Source: JBFLVQ01 sp040758525 | Lineage (GTDB): Bacteria > Acidobacteriota > Blastocatellia > Chloracidobacteriales > JADJPF01 | Reading direction: 5' to 3' | DNA length: 5,100 bases | NCBI GenBank assembly: GCA_040758525.1 | Contig: JBFLVQ010000677.1 | Coordinates: forward strand, 1-5,100 | Translations under genes and position numbers: made by a program | Part shown: in pieces, positions 1-5,100 of the stretch | Numbering within the stretch: the first letter of the stretch is position 1 | Layout: every line of letters begins with the position of its first letter | Notes under the pieces: model-generated | The model's database searches: none | Told to the model about the DNA's origin: nothing | Seen by the model: only the letters and a program-made list of their open reading frames with translations

Positions 1-1229
1 CTAGTGATGCGATAGAAGAAGATATCAAAGATCTTATTACGGGCATTTGTCAGTGCATCAAAGAGAGACTGATCCTGTACACGCATTGCCCAGTCTATGA
101 TGATATTAACGATCTGTGGGATCTCAAAGCGTATCACCAGCGCTAGTGAAACTTCGATCACGGCAGGCGCACGCTTGCCGGCAAGGAAGAGTTCAAAATC
201 TGTGATTGCTTCTCGAACCTTCTCTTCGCTGGCATAGTCTTCGGCTGGTGGAGCTTGATGCAGTTCAGTAGCATTAATATTGTCAAAAGTAATGGAATGA
301 TTATTAGAAGTGTTATAGTTTTCTCGCGGTTGTGGTAATGGTGTTAGATCAAACAATGGTCCCGAACTAGGTTGTTGTGTACCGGCAGACTGCTCCAAGC
401 TCTCTAGTTCGCGTTTTAGCTCTAGCGCGCTCTTATGGCGATCCTCAGGTGATTGTGCCAATCCCTTGAGGATAATCTCGCTTAAGCGAGGAGTAAGCCC
501 TGGTCGCAGTTCATCGAGTGGCCTCACCTTGCCCAGCATAACCGCCGGCACGCTACTAGTGAGCATCTCATAGATCATTAGGCAGATTGTGAAGATATCA
601 GCACGTACATCTAAGGTATCGCCATAGAACTGTTCTGGCGACATATACTTGATCGTGCCAGGCAGTTCGCTGCCAGTTGCACTGGTAAGATTTTCACTAC
701 CATCAGATTGGATCAATTTGGCAATACCAAAATCGAGCACACGCGCCATTATTTCACCATCATCGAACTCCTGGATCATTATATTTTCCGGTTTCAAATC
801 ACGATGTATGATGTTCTGGCGATGTGCTTCATGCAGAGCCGCGCAGATCTGTTTGGTAATATGGATTGTCTCTCGCTCCCCCAGTGTGCCCTGCTTCTCA
901 AGTAATTGGCGTAGTGTAATGCCTTCGATAAACTCCATAACAATATAGGGAGATTCATCGGGCAGGACACCGAAATCGGTCACCATTACTACATTAGGAT
1001 GATTGATCTTGGCCAGTGCTTCGGCCTCACGGTGAAAACGAATCAGATGATTCGCTTCGCTTTTGCCAGAGTGGAAGGTCACCACCTTGAGCGCGAAATC
1101 CTTGTTCAAGGTCATGTGGGTAACACGATAGACTTTGCCCATCCCTCCTCGACCAAGTAAGGTTTCTACACGGTATTTACCATCAATAACTGTTCCTAGT
1201 AGTGGGTCACCAGTTGACGTTTGACTCAT
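1..1229 (-). CDS. PknB-type serine/threonine protein kinase, C-terminus cut by window edge
   Basis: This is a Hanks-type kinase that transfers the ATP gamma-phosphate to Ser/Thr residues of target proteins. The frame opens at the ATG at 1229-1227 and stays open for 409 codons to the left edge, so the C-terminus is missing. The kinase domain spans about residues 19-275. Visible motifs are a glycine loop (G26-R-G28-G29-M-G31), the ATP-anchoring K48 in FALK, its likely partner E68, the catalytic loop HRDLKPEN with D144 and N149, DFG at 166-168, GTIKYMSPEQ at 191-200, D211 and a late PEDR arginine at R264. All catalytic residues are present, so it should be active. The activation segment has T182, S183, T185 and T192 as possible phosphosites. 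Residues 280-333 form a Gln/Pro/Asn/Ser-rich linker. Residues 334-409 look helical and match no domain I know. No membrane segment appears in the visible part. The start fits because the kinase domain follows at once (LLGTVIDGKYRV). The Shine-Dalgarno sequence is weak. Family call is firm; target unknown. Confidence 0.95.
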   Translation of the reverse strand, partial: MSQTSTGDPLLGTVIDGKYRVETLLGRGGMGKVYRVTHMTLNKDFALKVVTFHSGKSEANHLIRFHREAEALAKINHPNVVMVTDFGVLPDESPYIVMEFIEGITLRQLLEKQGTLGERETIHITKQICAALHEAHRQNIIHRDLKPENIMIQEFDDGEIMARVLDFGIAKLIQSDGSENLTSATGSELPGTIKYMSPEQFYGDTLDVRADIFTICLMIYEMLTSSVPAVMLGKVRPLDELRPGLTPRLSEIILKGLAQSPEDRHKSALELKRELESLEQSAGTQQPSSGPLFDLTPLPQPRENYNTSNNHSITFDNINATELHQAPPAEDYASEEKVREAITDFELFLAGKRAPAVIEVSLALVIRFEIPQIVNIIIDWAMRVQDQSLFDALTNARNKIFDIFFYRIT

Positions 1230-1493
1230 GACATAACTCGTAATCTTTATTCAGGGAAGGACAACGGCCTAAGTTCTTTACTAACGCCACCCCAGAATAA
1301 TAAGCACTCCTCAACGCGGTGGGATTATCTTATTACGTAACAAGGGTTACGCAATTCTTTTAGCCTATCTGTCAACTCTTTTAAGCACACAGTATAAACC
1401 TATCTGGAGCGATACTCAAGTTGGCTTCTGCCCTCTTCTTAATATCAACCAATAATGTGCGTCAGCCTGCTATTTGAGCCAATTCCCAGTTCT
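1230..1493. other. Spacer between kinase start and hxlR stop
   Basis: No coding frame here resembles a protein. Reading leftwards on the minus strand it holds the end of the hxlR transcript and the leader of the kinase gene. I see no hairpin followed by a T-run behind hxlR, so read-through into the kinase cannot be excluded. The one clear structure is the dyad at 1336-1351. A consensus TTGACA occurs on the minus strand (1375-1370), but no good -10 hexamer lies 16-18 bases after it. Confidence 0.6.
1327..1354 (-). promoter_or_regulatory. 16-bp dyad with possible kinase promoter around it
   Basis: Positions 1336-1351 read CGTAAC-AAGG-GTTACG, a perfect 6-bp inverted repeat with a 4-base centre. 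On the minus strand it lies between a possible -35 (TTGCGT, 1354-1349) and a possible -10 (TAAGAT, 1332-1327) with a 16-base spacer. Both hexamers are only partial matches to consensus. If real, transcription would start about 90 bases before the kinase ATG and the dyad would be placed like a repressor operator. The dyad is seen directly; the promoter and its role are inference. Confidence 0.25.
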
Positions 1494-1835
1494 CTATACT
1501 GGTGATACTTCGACAGCATTAATACGCTTCATATGCTCACGCCCCCAATCACACATTGCCTTCAGGGCATGCTTAAGTGAGTCACCATACTCAGTAAGCG
1601 AATACTCTACTTTCGGTGGTACGGTTGGATAGACTTGGCGTTGTACAATGCCATCTGCTTCTAACTCTCGTAACTGCTGTGTCAGCATCTTCTCTGTAAT
1701 GCCTGGCATTTTTCGGCGTAACTCTGCGAAGCGATGCGTGTCTTGATGCAACCACCATAAGATTAGTGGCTTCCACTTACCACCAATAACATCGATCGCG
1801 GCTTCAACGGGACAGTTATAAACTTTAACTTTCAT
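1494..1835 (-). CDS. HxlR-family winged-helix transcriptional regulator
   Basis: A 113-residue DNA-binding regulator, the usual length for the HxlR/YodB/QorR family, which binds operators as a dimer. The N-terminus CPVEAAIDVIGGKWKPLIL (residues 8-26) is the family signature. The helix-turn-helix follows, with recognition helix about 46-60 (ITEKMLTQQLRELEA). The beta-wing is at about 64-81, ending VEYSLTEYG, and a C-terminal helix at 84-104 should serve dimerisation. C8 sits where the thiol sensor of redox-responsive members such as YodB lies; C95 is the only other cysteine. The ATG at 1835 is chosen because the signature begins right after it and AGGAG lies upstream, though only 3 bases away, which is tight. 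It is transcribed away from the NmrA-like oxidoreductase, a common pairing in which the regulator represses the reductase and itself until oxidised or alkylated. The family is certain; the inducer is inferred. Confidence 0.95.
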   Translation of the reverse strand: MKVKVYNCPVEAAIDVIGGKWKPLILWWLHQDTHRFAELRRKMPGITEKMLTQQLRELEADGIVQRQVYPTVPPKVEYSLTEYGDSLKHALKAMCDWGREHMKRINAVEVSPV

Positions 1836-1873
1836 AAGCTCCTTAACTACCTTTTTACATAGTATCTTCCTGG

Positions 1874-1902
1874 ATTGTAAGTACTTTACTTTTTAATAGC
1901 AA
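1874..1902 (-). promoter_or_regulatory. Predicted promoter of the HxlR regulator gene
   Basis: On the minus strand, TTGCTA (1902-1897) and TACAAT (1879-1874) are separated by exactly 17 bases. The -10 matches consensus at 5 of 6 positions and the -35 at 4 of 6. Transcription would start near 1867, giving a leader of about 32 bases before the ATG at 1835. The spacing and the good -10 make it plausible. It overlaps the AAGTACTT dyad, which would suit autorepression. Confidence 0.45.
1877..1889. promoter_or_regulatory. Candidate HxlR operator dyad
   Basis: GTAAGTACTTTAC contains the perfect 8-bp palindrome AAGTACTT (1879-1886), and its ends form GTAA-N5-TTAC. It is the most symmetric stretch in the 109-bp divergent spacer. 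It overlaps the predicted hxlR -10/spacer and the possible nmrA -35, so a bound dimer could block both directions. AT-rich dyads of this size are typical HxlR-family targets. Assignment to this regulator rests on position only. Confidence 0.4.
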
Positions 1903-1912
1903 AACGTAAACT
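1885..1912 (+). promoter_or_regulatory. Possible promoter of the NmrA-like gene
   Basis: TTTACT (1885-1890) and TAAACT (1907-1912) are separated by 16 bases and each matches consensus at 4 of 6 positions. Transcription would start near 1919, leaving about 26 bases before the ATG, enough for the ribosome site at 1934-1937. It is a modest match chosen as the best-placed pair, and it overlaps the candidate operator. Confidence 0.3.
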
Positions 1913-1933
1913 GCTTTAGACCAATCTTAATAC

Positions 1934-1937
1934 GGAG
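1934..1937 (+). promoter_or_regulatory. Ribosome binding site of the NmrA-like gene
   Basis: GGAG lies 7 bases before the ATG at 1945, ideal spacing. It supports this start and is the best-placed Shine-Dalgarno sequence in the window. Confidence 0.75.
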
Positions 1938-1944
1938 AAATAGT

Positions 1945-2799
1945 ATGATACTTGTTATTGGCGCAACGGGCACAAACGGTAGCGAATTAATAAAACAACT
2001 AAGCAACCTAGGCGAGAGAGTAAGGGCGCTTGTGCGCGATCCAGTGCGAGCCACTGAGCTTAAAACCTATAATGTGGAATTGGTACAAGGAGATCTAGAA
2101 AAGCCAGCAACGCTTGATACAGCTCTTAATGGGATTGACAAAGCGTTTATTGTCTCATCTGTGAATCAATCATATGTAAAGCAAATAAGCAACTTTATCG
2201 AGGTTGCCAAACAAGCCAAACTGAAGCATATAGTAAAATTCTCGGGTATGGGAGCAGCGGCAAACTCGCCTTCAATAATTATGCGACAGCATGCCGAGAC
2301 CGATAGTCTGCTTAAAGAATCTCGCTTAGCCTATACTATCTTACAACCAAACTCGTTTTATCAAAATTTGTTCTGGTCTGTTGCAACAATAAAACCTCAA
2401 GGCGCCTTCTATCTACCGCTGCAAGATGCTAAACAGAGTTTGGTAGATGTGCGTGACATTGCTGCAATAGCAGCTAAAGTGTTAACAGAGAACGGTCATG
2501 AAGGAGAGACCTATGTTATTACAGGTCCACAAGCACTCACATTCAAAGATGTCGCCGCCAAGTTATCAACCCTGCTCGGCAAGACCATCACTTATGTGGA
2601 TGTCCCTGTGCAAGCGGCCAGAGACGGCCTGCTCAATGCCGGTCAGCCTGAATGGAATGCTAATGCGATAGCTGAGATCTATGGACTCTTTGCTACTGGC
2701 AAATACGCTCAAGTAACCGATGTAGTTACCAAATTATTGGGTAGAGAACCGATCAGCTTTGACCAGTTTGCCCAAGATTATGCCGCCATTTTTCAGTAA
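1945..2799 (+). CDS. NmrA-like NAD(P)-binding oxidoreductase (QOR2/YtfG-type atypical SDR)
   Basis: A 284-residue soluble, cytosolic protein of the NmrA-like atypical short-chain dehydrogenases. Close relatives include NAD(P)H:quinone oxidoreductase 2. The Rossmann fold starts at residue 2 with the dinucleotide loop G6-ATG-TN-G12. R31 at the end of the second strand (LVRDP) suggests a preference for NADPH, and QGDL with D50 follows. The family segment HIVKFSGMGA (95-104) then leads to RQHAETDSLLKES (114-126), TILQPNSFYQN (131-141) and LVDVRDIAAIAAKVL in the substrate half. There is no classic SDR Tyr-x-x-x-Lys site, as usual for this group. Length is normal and both ends look intact. It is divergent from the HxlR regulator, which points to reduction of quinones or other electrophiles under that regulator's control. 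A purely regulatory NADP-sensing role, as in fungal NmrA, is the alternative. The substrate cannot be read from the sequence. Confidence 0.92.
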   Translation: MILVIGATGTNGSELIKQLSNLGERVRALVRDPVRATELKTYNVELVQGDLEKPATLDTALNGIDKAFIVSSVNQSYVKQISNFIEVAKQAKLKHIVKFSGMGAAANSPSIIMRQHAETDSLLKESRLAYTILQPNSFYQNLFWSVATIKPQGAFYLPLQDAKQSLVDVRDIAAIAAKVLTENGHEGETYVITGPQALTFKDVAAKLSTLLGKTITYVDVPVQAARDGLLNAGQPEWNANAIAEIYGLFATGKYAQVTDVVTKLLGREPISFDQFAQDYAAIFQ

Positions 2800-2837
2800 A
2801 ATGGCAAGCGCAAGATTTTAGTATCTGGACCAACACG

Positions 2838-2867
2838 AAGAGTGCCTCCTTTAGGCACTCTTTTTTT
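2838..2867 (+). terminator. Intrinsic terminator after the NmrA-like gene
   Basis: A perfect 10-bp stem (2838-2847 with 2853-2862) with a 5-base CCTTT loop runs into a run of seven T (2861-2867). It lies 38 bases after the stop codon. No matching A-run precedes the stem, so it should act rightwards only and separates this gene from the aminotransferase. Confidence 0.93.
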
Positions 2868-2881
2868 CTTCTCTTATCGAC

Positions 2882-2887
2882 TATAAT
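2882..2887 (+). promoter_or_regulatory. Possible -10 element of the aminotransferase gene
   Basis: A perfect TATAAT lies 44 bases before the ATG, just after the preceding terminator, where a new promoter is needed. No recognisable -35 hexamer is found 16-18 bases upstream; that stretch is the terminator T-run. Transcription would start near 2894. Confidence 0.35.
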
Positions 2888-2931
2888 CAAACTGCTAGAA
2901 GCAAACTTTCCATTAAGACTACATATATTTT

Positions 2932-4056
2932 ATGAATAGATCTAAACAGACAATACCGATTGCGAAACCAGAGCTTGATGAAACTGAGATTGCTGCGGTA
3001 AGCGAAGTGATTCGCTCTGGATGGATTATACAAGGCACACGTGTGCTTGAATTTGAACGCGCTTTTGCCGAATATGTAGGTGCGCCAGAAGCGATTGCTG
3101 TCTCTTCAGGAACGGCGGCGCTGCACCTAGCATTATATGCAGCCAATTGTGGACCAGGCGACTCTGTTATTTGTCCCAGTTATTCCTTTATTGCTAGCGC
3201 CAATGTGATTCGCTACTGCGGCGCCGAACCGATCTTTGTAGATATTGATCGGCAAACTTGCAATATCAATCCTGCTTTATTAGCAGAGGTGTGTCAGTCA
3301 AATACTAAAGCGATCTTGGCGGTACATCAGGTAGGCTTACCTGCCCCACTCGATGAGATCATTGCCTTTGCTAAACGCCATAATCTGATTGTAATTGAGG
3401 ATGCCGCTTGTGCCATTGGCAGCCAATACCGAGGCCAACGTATTGGCAAGCCTCACACTCTGGCAGCCTGCTTCAGTTTTCATCCACGCAAGATTATTAC
3501 TACTGGGGATGGCGGTATGATTACAACTGCTGATCATAAGCTAGCGGAACGTATGCGTTGTTTGCGCCAGCATGGTGTTGGTAAGGCTGGTGAAGGTTAT
3601 CTTGAAGTTGGTTTCAATTACCGTCTTACCGATATGCAAGCAGCACTAGGCGTAGAGCAATTGAAGAAATTGCCTATTATGCTTGCCCACCGAAGGGAAC
3701 AGGCAGCCCGTTATACAGCCGCTTTCCAAGGTCGGCGTGGACTAGCCGTGCCGGTAGAATCGCCTCAGACAGTGAGTAATTTCCAATCCTACCAATTGCG
3801 TATAGAGCCCACAGCACCAATCACACGTGATCAACTCTTACAGGAATTGATTGCGCGTGGTATTAATGCGCAACCTGGTATCACACCAATCCATTTAGAG
3901 TCTATCTATGCTGATATTGCCAAAGCCCCCTTACCAGAGACGGTACAGGCGGCGAGAGAGATCATAATGCTGCCTATTTATCACTCGCTTACCTATCAAC
4001 AACAGGACTTTATTATCGATTCAATATTGGAGTTGTTAGAAGAGCAGAATAGTTAA
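2932..4056 (+). CDS. DegT/DnrJ/EryC1/StrS-family PLP-dependent aminotransferase
   Basis: A 374-residue fold-type I aminotransferase, full length for the family. Members usually move an amino group from glutamate or glutamine to a keto sugar bound to a nucleotide, in the cytosol, for surface polysaccharides or antibiotics. Motifs in order: substrate-side SGWIIQGTRVLEFE (29-42); SSGTAALHLAL (58-68), which binds the cofactor phosphate; EDAACAIGS (156-164), with D157 contacting the pyridine nitrogen; and SFHPRK (182-187), where K187 forms the Schiff base. They are followed by GGMI and then GFNYRLTDMQAALG (227-240). The C-terminal GITPIHLESIY and IIMLPIYHSLT are also typical. The catalytic set is complete. 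The ATG at 2932 fits the usual family N-terminus (IPIAKPELDE from residue 8), yet no Shine-Dalgarno sequence precedes it, only AT-rich DNA. No sugar-nucleotide or glycosyltransferase gene is adjacent, so the exact substrate is unknown. Confidence 0.95.
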   Translation: MNRSKQTIPIAKPELDETEIAAVSEVIRSGWIIQGTRVLEFERAFAEYVGAPEAIAVSSGTAALHLALYAANCGPGDSVICPSYSFIASANVIRYCGAEPIFVDIDRQTCNINPALLAEVCQSNTKAILAVHQVGLPAPLDEIIAFAKRHNLIVIEDAACAIGSQYRGQRIGKPHTLAACFSFHPRKIITTGDGGMITTADHKLAERMRCLRQHGVGKAGEGYLEVGFNYRLTDMQAALGVEQLKKLPIMLAHRREQAARYTAAFQGRRGLAVPVESPQTVSNFQSYQLRIEPTAPITRDQLLQELIARGINAQPGITPIHLESIYADIAKAPLPETVQAAREIIMLPIYHSLTYQQQDFIIDSILELLEEQNS

Positions 4057-4099
4057 CGAGAGAAACTATCCATTTCCCACGGATAGCTTCTCTCGTTAA
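4053..4099. terminator. Long inverted repeat between convergent genes, probable transcription end structure
   Basis: Arms 4053-4071 and 4081-4099 pair over 19 bp with one A-C mismatch (4065/4087) around a 9-base loop. The left arm starts inside the TAA stop codon of the aminotransferase. The right arm ends 29 bases short of the peptidase stop codon, so the hairpin can form in transcripts from both sides. Neither side has a T-run, so it is not a classic intrinsic terminator. It may end transcription with help or protect 3' ends from decay. The structure is certain; the role is inferred from placement. Confidence 0.6.
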
Positions 4100-4128
4100 T
4101 AGTTCTCTTACAATAATGGCACAGATCA

Positions 4129-5100
4129 CTATTTTGGTGTAACGCCGATATTGTATAGGATAAATGAGTAGATATCTGCTGTCTGCTCGATCGCTTTAGC
4201 GGTATTGCTAGCACCGTGCCCTGATTTTGTATCAATACGGATCAGTACAGGGGTATCACCACTGTGCTTTGCTTGTAAGGTCGCAGCATACTTGAAAGAG
4301 TGAGCTGGCACTACGCGATCATCATGATCTGCAGTAGTGATCAGAGTAGCCGGATATTTGACTCCTTCACGAATATTGTGTATAGGCGAGTAACGATAGA
4401 GAGCTTTGAACTCTTCTTCGTTATCGCTTGATCCATAATCGGCAATCCAATTGGCACCGATTGTGAACTTGTGAAAGCGCAGCATATCCATTACCCCAAC
4501 TTGAGGTATGGCAACCTTAAAAAGTTCTGGCCGCTGATTCATTACTGCTCCCACCAGCAGACCACCATTTGAACCGCCCTGAATTGCTAGCATATCTGGC
4601 GAGGTATACTTATTGGCAATCAGATATTCTGCTGCTGCGATGAAATCATCAAAGACATTCTGCTTATTTAATTTCGTACCAGCAAGATGCCATTTCTCGC
4701 CATATTCACCGCCGCCACGCAGATTTGCTGAAGCATAGACAACACCCTGCTCAAGCAAGGCAAGACGTAGCGAACTAAAGGAAGGGTTGACGGTAACGTT
4801 AAATCCACCATAGCCATAAAGCAGAGTGGGATTACGACCATCAAGCTTGATACCTTTCTTGTGTACGATAAACATAGGTATACGTGTGCCATCTTTGCTT
4901 GGGTAGAAGATCTGTTTGGTCTCGTAATCTTCAGCTCGAAAATCGGGAATTTCTGGCGCGCGGAACAATGAACTCTGCTGTGTAGCAATGTCATAGCGGT
5001 AGATCGTAGGTGGAAAGATCATAGAAGAGAAGGTATAAAAGACAAACTTATCATCTCGCTCTCCACCAAATCCTCCCGCTGTGCCAGGGGCAGGAAACTT
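4129..5100 (-). CDS. Prolyl oligopeptidase (S9A family), C-terminal catalytic domain; N-terminus cut by window edge
   Basis: A serine peptidase that cleaves short peptides after proline (prolyl endopeptidase, EC 3.4.21.26). The frame stays open to the right edge, giving 323 residues. An internal ATG at 5022-5020 is not the start, since family sequence (KFVFYTFSS) continues upstream of it. Numbering from that internal Met, the alpha/beta-hydrolase part includes YETKQIFYPSKDGT, TLLYGYGGFN (67-75) and NLRGGGEYGEKWH (100-112), which lines the oxyanion side. The nucleophile is S151 in GGSNGG. The triad is completed by D234 in ADHDDRVVP and H269 in SGHGAS. W192 matches the Trp that stacks on substrate proline, and R236 the substrate-binding Arg of porcine PREP. 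All key residues are intact. About 400 N-terminal residues, including the beta-propeller gate, lie outside, so a signal peptide cannot be judged. The gene converges on the aminotransferase gene; no functional link is visible. Confidence 0.96.
   Translation of the reverse strand, partial: KFPAPGTAGGFGGERDDKFVFYTFSSMIFPPTIYRYDIATQQSSLFRAPEIPDFRAEDYETKQIFYPSKDGTRIPMFIVHKKGIKLDGRNPTLLYGYGGFNVTVNPSFSSLRLALLEQGVVYASANLRGGGEYGEKWHLAGTKLNKQNVFDDFIAAAEYLIANKYTSPDMLAIQGGSNGGLLVGAVMNQRPELFKVAIPQVGVMDMLRFHKFTIGANWIADYGSSDNEEEFKALYRYSPIHNIREGVKYPATLITTADHDDRVVPAHSFKYAATLQAKHSGDTPVLIRIDTKSGHGASNTAKAIEQTADIYSFILYNIGVTPK

Noticed and set aside
649..948. Open frames on the plus strand inside the kinase gene (649-948 and 708-905)
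   Set aside because: They lie opposite the conserved kinase core, have no family resemblance or ribosome site, and are antisense shadows.
1591..1776. Second minus-strand open frame inside the HxlR gene
   Set aside because: Out of frame with the clear HxlR signature, low-quality sequence, no ribosome site.
1928..1933. TAATAC-like hexamer as the -10 of the NmrA-like gene
   Set aside because: It abuts the GGAG ribosome site, so transcription would start after or within the ribosome site and leave no usable leader.
2919..3537. Open frames on the minus strand at 2919-3146 and 3337-3537
   Set aside because: They run opposite conserved motifs of the aminotransferase and show no protein-like conservation of their own.
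4053..4099. The inverted repeat as a miniature transposable element or attachment site
   Set aside because: There is no internal sequence beyond a 9-base loop, no flanking target duplication and no integrase or transposase nearby.
4053..4994. Minus-strand open frames at 4053-4235 and 4668-4994
   Set aside because: They overlap the prolyl oligopeptidase in another frame; the peptidase motifs leave no doubt which frame is coding.
1..5100. CRISPR arrays, tRNA/rRNA genes, insertion sequences, toxin-antitoxin or defence genes
   Set aside because: No regularly spaced repeats, no cloverleaf or rRNA-like sequence and no matching protein families are visible on either strand.

Overview
The window looks like ordinary bacterial chromosome of moderate G+C (mid-40s percent by eye). 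It has compact genes, short spacers and no sign of phage, insertion sequence, CRISPR or RNA genes. The gene content (a PknB-type Ser/Thr kinase, a prolyl oligopeptidase and a DegT-family aminotransferase) and the style of the kinase N-terminus would fit a soil-type bacterium such as an Acidobacteriota member. That is a guess from family resemblance, not something the sequence proves.

Layout, left to right. (1) Positions 1-1229, minus strand: the N-terminal 409 residues of a Ser/Thr protein kinase, running off the left edge. It has a complete kinase domain, a low-complexity linker and the start of a helical region that I do not recognise. (2) Positions 1230-1493: a spacer holding a 16-bp dyad that could belong to kinase control. 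(3) Positions 1494-1835, minus: an HxlR-family winged-helix repressor with a cysteine near its N-terminus. (4) Positions 1836-1944: a divergent promoter region. (5) Positions 1945-2799, plus: an NmrA/QOR2-like NAD(P)-binding oxidoreductase, closed by a textbook intrinsic terminator at 2838-2867. (6) Positions 2932-4056, plus: a DegT/DnrJ/EryC1/StrS aminotransferase. (7) Positions 4053-4099: a 19-bp inverted repeat that begins on the stop codon of the aminotransferase. (8) Positions 4129-5100, minus: the C-terminal catalytic domain of a prolyl oligopeptidase, running off the right edge.

The only pair that clearly works together is the HxlR regulator and the divergent NmrA-like reductase. By analogy with known HxlR/quinone-reductase pairs, the regulator probably senses electrophiles or oxidants, with Cys8 as the likely sensor, and controls the reductase and itself through the shared 109-bp spacer. 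The aminotransferase is insulated by terminator-like structures and stands alone. The kinase and the peptidase have no visible link to it or to each other. I see no convincing new system here. The items most worth a second look are the kinase C-terminal module, the overlapping hxlR/nmrA control region and the hairpin between the convergent genes.
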